Part shown: piece after piece, positions 48,970 to 60,607 of the stretch | Position numbering within the stretch: the stretch's first letter is position 1 | Layout of the letters: each line of letters opens with the position of its first letter | Source of the DNA: Sinohyriopsis cumingii | Lineage: Eukaryota > Mollusca > Bivalvia > Unionida > Unionidae | Assembly: GCA_028554795.2 (NCBI GenBank) | Contig: CM068830.1 | Coordinates: forward strand, 111,737,214 to 111,801,213 | DNA: 64,000 bases | Reading direction: 5' to 3' | Notes under the pieces: generated by a model | The model's input: only the letters and a program-made list of their open reading frames with translations | Databases searched by the model: none | What the model was told of the DNA's origin: nothing | Made by a program: the position numbers and the translations under genes

Positions 48970-50569
48970 GGACTTCGGCATACAACACAACCATTTCATT
49001 TCTATTTCAGGACCAGTGTACGGAATGAAATTATCGGAATTTATAGTTATGTTCAGATATAAATCTAGAAGAATTATTTATCTAAATCGGTCATAGGAAT
49101 TTATATGTACTAATTTACATAATTAGTGTAGTATTTTGGATTGCACTACACCTTTATCAGCATAATCAAGACTATTGGTGCATCAGAACGTTCAAGACTA
49201 TTGGAAGTCATTTTAAACAATCCATGCTTTGGAATTCTGATAAGACATTTAGGATTATTTCAGAGTTAATTCACAATATTGTAAGTGTCACATCATGTTT
49301 CACGTTTGAACGTGGAGAATCGACTTGTTTGTTGTTTTTACAAAATATGTTGGTTGCGCTCCTTTCTATTACAAAGTTGAAGACCTAGGTTCATAACAGT
49401 GGATTATTACATGCTGCTATAGATTCGACGCGTCGATGACTTCTTTCTATTTATTCACTCTTCTGTGACTACTTTTGGAAGCGCATCTTTAGTCTTAAGT
49501 ATATAAAGGTGCGTGTTATCATACATTTTTGTAGTTATATAGCACGGTCTTATGTTACGTGTTTAGGCTCGAATAAACTGTAACAAAAGAAAGCGTGAAA
49601 ACAACAACCTTTGAAAAATTTAGCAAAGTGTTAATTTCCCTGGAAAAACACTGCAAACATGAAAAAATAAGAACTTACGGTTTAAGAAGCAAATCCAAAA
49701 ATAATCCAAGAATAATCAAGGAATTAAATTTTAGAAGTCCTAGTAATGAAATGTTCTGATGAATTCAAGTTCGAGTCCCGACAAAAGAATCCAATAATGG
49801 AAGGCGATGACGTATACTCCAGTCAGTATGGTGTTGTATTGTCTACAGTTCTGTTTTATTCCAAAGTCAACAATATTCCTGTCATTGAATTTCAGAATAA
49901 AATTTCAATAATAATTTTGTCCAAGAATTCTGTATGAGCACCAAATATTTCCAGGAAAAAGAATTCATCTTTCAGGATCCAAATAATTCGAATTGACATT
50001 AAAATGTTATTCCCAAAATGGTCACAAACACATACTTTCCCGTGTAAAGAAAAAGCCCCATCTCAGAGATCTCTCTCCAAACATCACTATTAAATCTAAC
50101 TAACGCGCAATTTCGGAAGTCCAGAATTGTGAAATGGGGGCTGTTTACATATTAAAAAAAGTCACGTAGCCTCAGTATGACCTTGATAAAATCCAATAAT
50201 TTTACTCCAGAATAAAAAAATTAAAAGTTGTTTACTTCTCTCACTGATTTCTAAATCAAGGTCGGGAACTAGGTCAGCTTTACCTGTTTACAACTGAAGA
50301 GTCAAGGTCAAAGTATTCTCTGAAATAGTATCGAGCTCCTAGTAAACAAAACTACACTATTTTGACAAGTAATAAAACTAAAAATAAAAAGATTTTAAAA
50401 CTTAAAAACAATTAATTTAAACCAAATATAAATAAATCAAATTTTTATATCACTGCCCCATAAAGCAAAAGAAAGATTTTTATGATAAAGCTTTCTTTTT
50501 ACCATATATTAATAATACATGAGGTTAAAAAGAGCTCTTAGAAATTATATAAAGTGTACATGAAATAAT
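48968..50569. other. No gene; possible 3' flank or LTR of the following fossil
   Basis: AT-rich, no ORF of note. The part next to 50570 lies where the 3' end of the minus-strand Gmr1-like element would be. No second copy of it exists in the window, so an LTR cannot be shown. Confidence 0.35.
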
Positions 50570-53500
50570 ATATTGTCATGCACGGTAAAGTGCAGCTGCT
50601 ATTAAATTATATTTCCTGTTGATATACGTAATGTCAACTTCATATTTCTGTAACAACAAACTCGACCTTAGTAGTTTTGGATTTTAATTTTTCATCTTGC
50701 CTATGAAAGTAAGGGGGTTGTGGTCACTAAACACCATAATGGAAGAAGGAGCTGAACTAATGTAATCTTCAAAATGTTGAAATAAGAATATCAAAGCCAA
50801 ATATTCCTTCTCGAATGTTGAATGATTTCGTTTGTCCTTGTTTAATCTCTTAGAAAAATAATACACTGGATGGTCAATACCAATTTCATCTTCTTGAATT
50901 AAAACTGCTTCAACATCAACATCATTTGCATCAACATACAATTTAAATGATTGGCTAAAATTTGGAGCTGTAAGAACTGACGCGCGTTTAGGTATGGCTT
51001 TTAACGATTTAAAAGCCTCCTGTCATTTTTCAGTCCAAAGTAACTTGTTTTTTTTACCCAACAAATTTGTCAGGGGTTCAGCAATTACAGAACAATTGGA
51101 ACAAAATTTCCGATAGTATCCAGCCATACCTAAACATCGCATCAGTTGCTTTTTATTTACTTTAACGTGGAATTCAGAGATGTCCTTGACCTTATCATAT
51201 ATAGGTTTAACTGGTCCATGTCCCTCGATATGTCCTAAAATATTACACTAGCGAGACAGAACTCATTTTTGGATAAATTAATTGTCAAACTTGCATCTGT
51301 GAGTCTATCAAAGAATTTCCGAATTGTTGTTAAATATTTTTTCCAGGTGTCGTTGTAGATGATGACATAATCGATGTAAGAATCACAATTGTCGAGACCA
51401 GAGGTAATCATATTCATAAGGGGTTGAGAAGTACTTGGCGACCCTTTCATCCCAAAAAGGCATTACTTAATATTGATAAAGTCCATCTGGAGTCACGAAT
51501 AACGAAATTTCCGTTTTCTTTTTCTTTCCGTTAGTGGAATTTGCCAAAATCTCTGCAGAAGATCTTTGCATTGCCAATTTTATCAATGCAGTCTTCTATT
51601 CTTGGTAATGGAGATGAATCTGTTTTGATACACTATTCATCTTCCTATAATCAATGCACATACGAAAAGTTGTATCTGGTTTTTGAGCAATAATGCAAGG
51701 TGAACTCCTGTCTATTTTACTAGGCTCTATAACATCATTGTCCAGCAAATACTGAATTTCTTTTCTCAAGTATTCCTCTTTGAGAGGGTTGATCATGTAC
51801 GGGTTTTGTTTCACAGGAATTTACAATTTCAGCGTCATGGAAAATTGTGTCTGTTCTTGTAAGAACATCTGGAAGTAAGAGCTTATATTCAAATAATAAC
51901 TGTTTAAGTTTATTTCTTTCTTGCTCTTGCAAATGTGAAAGTTGCTGGTCCAGATCTTTCATTATTTCTGAATTCCGAATATTTGTCACTCCAATATCAG
52001 AAGATTTCGATGACATTCCTTCACTTAAATCTTCACTGAGTGGGACAGGTACAACTAAATCAATTGCACGTTTAACCTGGCTATCTCTTTCAATATATTG
52101 GAACTCCTATAATTTTGTTAGATCCTAGGAGCACTAATATTATAATTTAACTCATTCATTTTCTTTTTAACTTGGTAAGCGATGCAATATCTAATCTGAA
52201 GACAATTTTGAAGAATGAGCAAAAGAGAGAGAACGCTATTACCAGACTCAAAATTTCACTACATTGTAGTTCAGTCGAAGCATAGTTTCATTTTTGACTT
52301 GAACTGCTGAATGCCATCTTCAAGCGTATACGCTGAAAAGTTCCTGACCTAAAATTTGACCCTTGGCCCAACTGGACAGATTTGGAAAGGTCAAATGGAG
52401 TAAAAAAAAATTATCAAAGCTTTTACAACTGTTTTAGATTTAATATTCCTCAAATGAATTGCCTTTGGAAACCTCGTTGTTGCAAACATAATGGTCAACA
52501 TGCATTAATTACCTGAATTGGTCTTAGGTACGGACAAAAACAATCTACCATAATTCTACTAGACGGTTCGTCTAAGGCATGAATAGACTGCAGATGAGCC
52601 TTAGGTATCTTCTGATTGAGCTTTCCTACTATTTGACAAGTATGACAAGACCTACAGTGTTTACCAACATCACTTTTGATTTTTGGCCAATAGACGCGGG
52701 TCAAGGTGTTATAATAAGTTGTATTAATCCCTAAATGACCAGCCAAAAGAGTTTCATGGGCCAGACTAAGTATTTCCTGTCTGTAAGTTTTTGGAACTAC
52801 AATTTGATATATCTCTGACCACTCATCACCAGCACGTACCTCCGGAGGTCTCCATTTTCGCATAAGAATTCCATTTTTAATGAAATATCAGACAAGGACT
52901 TCAGCAGCTTCAGTTTTACTAATGGCCTTTTGAAACAAAGATATCTCAGGATCTTTATCCTGTTTCACGACAAATGATTGTAGTTTGTCACCCTGATTAC
53001 TGTAAAAATAAAGAGGATCACTGTGATCAATACGTTCTGATTCATCCAGACAAGGAGTGAAAGTTTCCTGGTCAAACGCCTGACCAATACATGTGTCAGC
53101 TAAAGGAATACTTTCCTTATCAACATCATTCTCCAGAGCTTTCTTTGCCATAACTCTGGTAACTGCACAAGCTGGGAATAATTCAGGGAATTCATTTAAA
53201 TTAGATGACTTCCTGATCCGAGCAAGGCTTGTCAGTTACAAGTGGATTAACCACAACCTTGTCTCCAGCTATATCGTTGCCGAGTAATAAATGAATGCCC
53301 TCAACGGGTAAAACAGATACTGTGCTGACAGTTACGGGTCTAGAGACTATGCCCGATGACAAATTTACACAGTGGAGAGGAACATAAACAATGCTACACT
53401 CTTCTCCCTGAGTAAAAACGCTCTCACTAGTAGAAGACTTCACAGAAAAAGGCAAAGTGCCTAACAATAGAAAAACTGCGAAACTCCTGTGTCGTTCACA

Positions 53501-53770
53501 TTTCAACAAGATAGGATTGGCCGAATCACCCACGGGTGATATAGAACCCTTCGATATGAATGGTTCATACTTTTCCATAAAAAGATTAGTCTGGGGTTTA
53601 TTAGACTCAAGAAATGTATTGCTTTCAATATATGACCGTGACCTTGACCTCTTAGAAATAAGAGCATTTGGAATAGGTCTGTCTTAATTATGATATATAT
53701 TGTTCAATGTGTAGCAATCATATATACCGTGTCCTTTCTTCTTGCAATAGGTACACGTAGGAAGAGACAA
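50570..53770 (-). mobile_element. Fossil Gmr1-like Ty3/gypsy LTR retrotransposon (broken)
   Basis: Read on the minus strand, parts come in this order: end of gag with a zinc knuckle (53710-53760, CTYCKKKGH then DCY), protease region (53201-53578, with LLLGNDIAGDKVV), linker (52888-53151), integrase zinc domain (52495-52863, HETLLAGHLG and CRSCHTC), integrase core (about 52290-52560, starting RIMVDC), inter-domain segment (51735-52016), reverse transcriptase (51235-51814, with SSPCIIAQKPDTTFRMCIDY) and RNase H (about 50575-50941, YFSKRLNKDKRNHSTFEKEY). Integrase before RT with gypsy-type sequences is the hallmark of the Gmr1 group. It is broken at many points; most of gag and both LTRs are not identified. 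Old. Confidence 0.85.
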
Positions 53771-53935
53771 GGATCTTGAGTCTATGGGAATAATGGCAAC
53801 AGTGTTGCAAGTGGATGACCTGAATACGCGCTAGTGTTGGTAGGTATATAGGTGAAATGAATATGATAGGGACAAAGGGAGTTTTATAGGGACAAACAAA
53901 GACACTCACACTCTAAACGTTATGTATTAGATAAG

Positions 53936-54330
53936 AATGTAAACGAAGATGAAATTTCACGGAATAGAGTATCCCTTACACCACAATAAATACTATCCAT
54001 CATCTTAACTATACCATTTAACACCTCTTAAACATATTATATCAAAACTATTATGCTTTAGATCATAATGTATACGAAGAAAGTGAATTGTCACAAAAAT
54101 ATATCATTTATGCTACAAAAATATTATCCATCACATCAATATGCTATCCAACACATACTCACTACCGAAAATGACATTTGCTCGCGTAGAATGTAAACAA
54201 AGATTAATTCTCACAAAACAGAATTTCCCTTATATCACAACAATGCTATCCATCACATTAACTATACCATAACAGCCCTAAACACACTATCCCAAAAGTC
54301 TTGTGTTTTAACTCAGCATGTAAGTGAAAA
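53936..54330. repeat. Satellite-like tandem repeat, ~127-bp unit, about 3 copies
   Basis: Units begin AATGTAAACGAAGAT at 53936, 54067 and 54190, with a partial one at 54317 (periods 131, 123 and 127). Each contains CACAAAA, CTATCCATCACATTAACTAT and a TTATG-TTTAGATCA end. It starts about 170 bp beyond the last recognisable gag sequence of the LTR fossil. Confidence 0.75.
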
Positions 54331-56253
54331 GATGATTATATTTATAGATGATTCAGTAAAAGTATATGCACGTTAATTGCTACTCTTTTAGTGACTTTAG
54401 AGACGTTATAGCAATGCGGATTATAGTTTTGTGTAGCATTAATGTTCCTAATTAGTGTCACTAAATAAGGTAATATTGTATAAATGTAGTGTATGTTATC
54501 CTTTTTTATTGCAAGTCAGTTTTTATTTACATCCGGTCCGGTCCGCCAGTTATATATGTTTTCTGTAGGTTTATTTAATCCACTCCGATAGTTAGATATT
54601 TTGTTTTGACTTTGTGGATATTTCATGATTGTGCTTGATATTATACAGTTCACATCAAATCTGTATAACATGGGGTTGGCAGAGAGTATGGATGCTACCA
54701 GAAAGAGGATTAGATCTTATGCTTTCACCATTACAGAAAGTGTTGTAAACTCTGATAATTTTGAAGAAATTTATTTAAGGATGATTTTGGAAATCGAAAA
54801 AATCCAATGAAGATTTCATTTGATGGTAATGGCCGTAATTTTCACATTTGTATTGGTCCAATGGAGATTGAAGATAGTTAAGCTGTATGGAAGCATGATC
54901 ATGGAATGTTAGTATGTGCTTTAAAGGATGGAAAACAAGTGAACGAGTTTAGAAAAATCCAACTTTTCCGATTCTCATGCAAGGATTATCACTGAGTAGA
55001 TAAGAAGCTGATAATATATTGTTTTAAAACCTAGAACCTCATCTAGAGAACATAATTTAAATATTTGTTACAAAGGAAATATTGGAAGAGATGATCATGT
55101 TGCGGTTAAACAGATTGGATGGATTTGATCGAGCACTGGATATATAGAAGAAAGACAACAAGAAGTTTACAGAGGTTAACATTAGGCAGTGTTATTACGT
55201 TTTTGGAATTTTGTGAAGACTATCCATACGGCTATACCTATCATCAAGGATATATTCAAGGCTAAGTTTGGCAGAGAGAGTACTCAAGAAGAGTTGGACG
55301 ATTACGAAAATATCAAGATTATATTCAGAAAAGAAGATTTAAAGTTGTTTCATGTTTGTCAAAAGCAAGAGAACATATTTTCGATTTATCCAATGAAAAC
55401 AAAAACAACTAAAAGGTAATGTTGGCTATGTTTGGCAGAGTTTTACATAATTTGCCATTTATTGGAGAGGAACAAACAAGCTGGTTTACCAGAATTAGTT
55501 TTTTACGGGACCATTCAAGCCGTAAAGACATTAGTTGCTAGTCTTAATCAAAACAGTAATACAGTGGTTAACGATGCCATGCGGGTAATAAAGTTTGCGC
55601 ATGTTTTATGTCCCTAAATAGTGTCAGCATAATATTTATACATTATATATTTAGTTCTCCTTATTCCTTCTTATTCCAAGTTATTTAATGACTGTGTTCC
55701 GCTCATTAAGGGAGATAATTAGTAAGTGGACTCGAACAGGAAGTCAAACCAAAAGGAAATTGGCAATATACACTGCAAGGCTTATAGACAATAATGACAG
55801 TAGAGGAGCATACTGGAAGAATTTGATTATAAGACGTGGAAGGTCAGGATGTCTTTGATGATGCTGTTTGTACAGTAAGAGCTATATTGCATACTTGGAT
55901 GGTGTGGAGGTTTTCTTATATAAGGTTGATCTTTTTCTTCATAGTGCTAAAAATGATTGTACGTGTAACGTTAACATTGCTACTTAACTTATCTTAAGTA
56001 AAAGACTGAAATTGTAAATATGTATATTTATTAACGATATATACAAAAGCCTTAGCTAGCGCATGTATTCGCTCGATTCAGTTAAAGCTCGGAGTCTCTC
56101 ATTTGATTTATTCTGGCTGATGGCTATGATTAGTCATGGTAATGAAAAGGGTTAAAACAAGCAAAAGTCTGTTTAGACTGAAATGAACCTGCTTAAACTA
56201 TTCATGTGACTAAGTGATATTGAACCGAGCACATGGAGAGGTTCCGAATATGT

Positions 56254-56272
56254 ATTATTATTATTATTATTA

Positions 56273-56311
<39 letters not shown>
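56254..56311. repeat. (ATT)n microsatellite
   Basis: Trinucleotide run with one C interruption. Confidence 0.95.
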
Positions 56312-56312
<1 letters not shown>

Positions 56313-56809
56313 AAGTAAATTAGAGCATTATTGTTAGACTATTTGATGTGTCGACCATTCCCTGACCAGCTAAACAGTGATGACTACATGACAGCAGCTA
56401 GTCCAACAATGATGTTTATTAAGGAGTCATCCAATTATTCAGTTAATAACCATACACATTTCACAACTTGTATGGGATTCTTTAGCTGACCCACAACCTG
56501 CTGGTATGGATCCTAGACCTGCTGCCGCTGCCTAATGCCAACATCAATTTTAAATTTGATTTGTGCAGCATCGAAAGCAACTGATCGGTGATATTAAACA
56601 TGTGTTCATGGCGTTTGTAACTTCAAAGCAAGACAATAAGCAAACTCTTGTTATGATGATAGTTGACAACTTATGAGTGACTTTGTGGTGATACTCAAAC
56701 CACTTATATACAAGCATGGAAGACGAAAATGCATTTTACTCCTGCTAGCTAAGTGTCTTTTCACAAAAATCATACATCGTAAAAGAACTTACCTGACCTA
56801 GCCTGTCTA

Positions 56810-57290
56810 ATGGGTAATAATTTAATCATTCTAAGAACAGACCTGCAAGCGAAATCAGTAGCTGTCGACCACAAAAAACCAGTCGGTACTATTAATAATG
56901 CAGGTTATCTAAGATTCCGTGCTGGATGGAAGACAAATTATTACTGTCACAGATTTATATTCGAATGTTATTACGGAGTAATTGAATACGTCTTGTCATC
57001 GATGACTTCTGCGGCCTAAATTTTCATAATTCTTTGCGTAATTTGCGAGTTATCATGTAATGGTACTGTTAAATATAAAACAATTGCAAAGAGGGTAATT
57101 AAGGCTGTACATACAGAGACTATCGAAGAAATAATATTCCTGTCGATGCATGCAGCTGCCAGATATTTCGATATTCATTCAAATTCAGTACAATGTGTCG
57201 CAGATAATATCACCAAATCAGCGTTTTCATCACAAACAAAAAACATCTTCCTTTATTGTTAACAGAGATAACTTTCAAGCTATCTTAGGT
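56810..57290 (+). pseudogene. HNH endonuclease-like gene fossil (broken)
   Basis: The fragment KKPVGTINNAGYLRFRAG followed by CHRFIFECYYGVI matches the start of virus- and phage-type HNH nucleases, in which a modified-Gly-Tyr-Leu segment leads to the first conserved His of an HRFI-E-F-G motif. Further pieces downstream (RYFDIHSNSVQCVADNITKS) resemble the small DNA-binding repeat that follows the nuclease in such proteins. These enzymes cut DNA and often move with viruses or selfish elements. The copy is broken and old. Its lack of introns and its virus-like neighbours favour a viral source over a host gene. Confidence 0.5.
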
Positions 57291-57477
57291 AGAGTAATTG
57301 AGAAGTTATCTCGATTATATTTCAAACATTTTATTTAATTTATATACTTTGTCATCATTCAGTAGTTAATTAGTTATAATACAACTGTCAAGTTATCATT
57401 TCAAACTGATTTATGTCAATGGGACACTAAAATGTCATCGTGAGGGTATGTACATGGAAAGGTTTGAAACAAAACTA

Positions 57478-57630
57478 TTTTCTACTACTCCAAGAGAGGT
57501 AATTCTACACCAAGAGAGATAATTCTATACTATATTTTCTTCATAAATCACTATTTTCTACTACTCCAAGAGAGATAAATCTGTACCAAGAGAGACAACT
57601 ATATAGTGTATATTTCTGCGTAGGTCGTAA
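57478..57630. repeat. Direct repeat, 76-bp period, two units
   Basis: TTTTCTACTACTCCAAGAGA begins at about 57478 and 57554. Each unit contains two or three ACCAAGAGAGA-type motifs. Confidence 0.7.
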
Positions 57631-57836
57631 TATATTTTGTCATGGTAATTAATTAATTAACCATATAAGTAATAATTGATATCAGTGAAGTAACATAAAT
57701 GTATAATAGTTCAAATTAGTAGAAGCATACTGTTTGGTTTCTAACTTACAAACAAAATCAAGGTAGAAGAAAACGCTGTACATGTGCAATATAATCGGTC
57801 TGTTACGTGAAAATAAATATGACTTTGTCAAGGCAG

Positions 57837-57837
<1 letters not shown>

Positions 57838-57918
<81 letters not shown>
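57838..57918. repeat. (AT)n microsatellite
   Basis: Uninterrupted AT run of about 80 bp. Confidence 0.97.
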
Positions 57919-57923
<5 letters not shown>

Positions 57924-57944
57924 TAGGATTTTATGTGTATATGT

Positions 57945-58340
57945 ACCTTACTAGACTGTCATATGGCAATCTAGGTTTTTATATAAGGTTGTGTTGTGTA
58001 ATTTCGTGCCTTCTGAACCTGCTAGAATACCGTTTGGTAATGTAGGGTTCATATGGTGGTTGTGTTGTGTAATTTCGAGCCCTATGTATCTGCTAGAATG
58101 TCGTTTCACAATCTAGGCATTCAATGGGATTCGGTTGTGTAATTTCGTGCCTTCTGCGTCTGTTACAATATCGTTTGAAAATCTAGGAGTTCAAATGGGA
58201 GTTGTGCAGTCTATATATATATACTCTCTGTGCCGACTAGAATATCGTTTGGTAATCAAGGGTTTCACATGGTGGTAGTGCTGTCTACTTATGTACTCTC
58301 TGAACCTGCTAAAATGTCGTTGGCAATTTATGGGTTCACA
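57945..58340. repeat. Tandem repeat, ~70-bp unit, about 6 copies
   Basis: The motif CTAGAATRTCGTTTGGTAAT recurs near 57951, 58021, 58092, 58163, 58230 and 58309. Between occurrences are GGTTGTGTTGTGTAATTTCG or, in later units, GTGCTGTCTA and TATGTACTCTCTG. The unit type changes within the array, which then runs into the 169-bp duplication. Confidence 0.75.
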
Positions 58341-58628
58341 TGGGGAATGTACTGTCAATAGAACTAAACTATTGTATCTATTTTTTGTCAAAAATTTAAT
58401 TTAAATAAATGGTAGTAAATAAAATAAAATGAACTTTGAAAATATTAACAATATTATTTATGTACTCTCTGAGCCTGTTAAAATGTCGTTGGCAATTTAT
58501 GGGTTCACATGGGGAATGTACTGTCAATAGAACTAAAAAATTGTATCTTTTTTTTTGTCAAAAATTTAATTGAAATAAATGGTAGTAAATAAAATAAAAT
58601 GAACTTTAAAAATATTAACAATATTATT
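58291..58628. repeat. Near-perfect 169-bp tandem duplication
   Basis: ATGTACTCTCTG begins at 58291 and again at 58460. The two units share nearly every base to AATATTAACAATATTATTT, differing mainly in homopolymer length, so the duplication is recent compared with the array it grew from. Coding-like sequence starts about 10 bp after the second unit. Confidence 0.88.
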
Positions 58629-58639
58629 TCTGCAATTAA

Positions 58640-59019
58640 AAATTAAAACATAATGGCATAAAAATTCAACTCGATCTAGAAAAAATAATTTGTGATTTTG
58701 AGTCAATTCAACAACAATATGAGGGAGGTTACACATTACCAGCAGAATATCGATTAAATAAAATCATCCACCAAGTAATGATACAATCTTTATCAACAGT
58801 TAAAGATACAAAGTGGATAAATTCGTCTCACTTTTAATCGCGATCGAATATATTAGGTCAAATTTATATCAAGAATACGAAACAAAAAATATTATCAGCA
58901 TACGCGTGAGGCAACTTAAAAAGATTATATCAGATCGAGAAAACGAAAACGCTGTTACTTGTGATAATAGTAGTGATGACAATGAAAGTTATAGCAACTG
59001 GGGTCCATGTCTTGACTAG
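58640..59019 (+). pseudogene. Virus-like or unassigned gene remnant, plus strand (broken)
   Basis: Coding-like sequence rich in Ile, Gln, Asn and Lys, with EYRLNKIIHQVMIQS in the first part and VRQLKKIISDRENENAV in the second, ending with an acidic Ser/Asn/Asp tail. It is not recognised. The amino-acid style matches the minus-strand fragments at 59.5-60.6 kb, suggesting the same source. It is broken. Confidence 0.35.
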
Positions 59020-59539
59020 TGATTATGAAAGTAAAAGTTATTTTTATTCTGATTATATTATACTTTTTATTATGGTGAAGTTCAGTCAAAATCCATCGTT
59101 TTTTACCTAATTGAGTCGATTGTATCATAGAAAATAATCATAATTGTAAAATTCGATGGGTAAAACCCCCAGCAATTTTCTAAATGATTTGTCGATAAAT
59201 CGCTAAATTTTCATAAAATGCAGTCAAAAGTAATGTTTGTCCTTTTTTGTTGTTGCTGCAATACATCTCATTTTAGTCGATTTATGAGCAGGAAAAGGAA
59301 AATGTATCAATGTATCGATTTATCATTTAGAGAATCGCTGGGGCTTTCACCTTCGAAAATGAGACATTCCACGAATTTTCCATGATATATTTAGCTAAAA
59401 TGGGCTAAAAAGCAATGAATTTCAACAAATTTCATCAAAATCACAGAATTTTCTGAAATCTGAGAAAAAAATATTGTTATAATATATCTATCTGATGAAA
59501 CATTTTCAGATTATAATATTTATTCAGAATTAGGTAATA

Positions 59540-60557
59540 TATTTTTTCTGATCAAATTTAGTGCAGGAATGTGCATAATTCAGATTCTGATCTCTATCAC
59601 AAGTGATCATAACAGTTTGTTCTCTCCGCAGTTCATCGAACTGTTCCTGCGTCAATAAAAATTCATCAGTAACTATAGCAATATTAAATTATTCTACACC
59701 GACTGGGGGTAGTGTAAATATTTTTCTGATGGCTTTTTCAAGTACCTCTTTGTCATGTATAAAAACCCTCACTTGCTGGTACATTTATATAATATATCTC
59801 TTTGATTAATGTGCAAATCACTCTAGAAAAATATGGCTTTAAGATTTTACAAATAAATTTATGCATACAAATTCTCCACGCAGGTCAGTTAATTGTCCGC
59901 TCTGGTTAGCAAGTTTGACATGTATTCTTGATAATACATTATTATGATATCGTAGATAAACAGGATTAATAGGTTCTTGTACAATCAAATATCCAGGAGG
60001 TTCTTGCTGACTAAATGTATATCCAGTATACCCTTGCTGAACCTGATTTGATCTATTTGAAAACCGCCATCATTTACGTCACATACAAGATTGACTTCAA
60101 ACGTTTAGGTCATATTTTCAATTTCAGGTGAAATATGACGCCCGCCACCGTATTGATCATTGTTCTGTTTTTAAAGAGATGCTGGCGGGGCTACCTTTTT
60201 CCATGACTCGAGTATTTTGGGAACGTTTTCATTAATAATTTTTTTAAAATTCCTCTTTATTAAGGTTTGGCACTACAAAAGTAAATCCACCTGGTCCCTC
60301 ATATTCGTTTCTGTTATTTTATAATGATTGATAAATGGTTTTCTACGGCGGGTGGAATAAGTAATTTGGCTAAATACTTCCTTAATGAAAGTGTCATAAA
60401 CCTGATTATAATTTGATTCTAATTGATTTAGATGTTGTATTGTTTCAATGATCTGTTGTTTTATGATATCATTATAATGTTGTGATAACGACAAAAACAG
60501 ATTTTGAATTTTTTGGATTGATTGTTTGACCTCAGAATTAATGGGTTCAAAATTCAT
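59540..60557 (-). pseudogene. Cluster of virus-like gene fragments, possibly Polinton-like capsid (broken)
   Basis: Three minus-strand pieces. One (60273-60557) is helical and Gln/Asn-rich (SQHYNDIIKQQIIETIQH). One (about 59900-60090) ends in VKLANQSGQLTDLRGEFV, resembling the C-terminal motif of jelly-roll-type proteins that I associate with Polinton-like elements of invertebrates. One (about 59560-59790) contains HDKEVLEKAIRKIF and LLTQEQFDELRREQ. I could not search for any of them. The cluster is old and broken at several points. Confidence 0.35.
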
Positions 60558-60607
60558 TTTATAAAGTCCAAATATCTTATTTTGCCACTAAAAGCTTAAA
60601 TATTATA

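Larger units (their letters stand above)
54600..57345 (+). other. Block of broken virus-like genes (family uncertain)
   Basis: Several plus-strand coding remnants occur close together: 54625-54810, 55189-55419, 55432-55617, 56810-57019 and 57150-57338. One contains KFGRESTQEELDDYENIKI, which I recall as like small proteins of virus-like DNA elements in invertebrates, but I cannot verify that. An HNH endonuclease remnant lies in the same block. The block is old and broken at many points. Linking it with the minus-strand block to the right is inference. Confidence 0.35.

Noticed and set aside
49746-49937. 63-codon plus-strand ORF
   Set aside because: It lies in AT-rich DNA beside the LTR fossil, with no motif and no partner.
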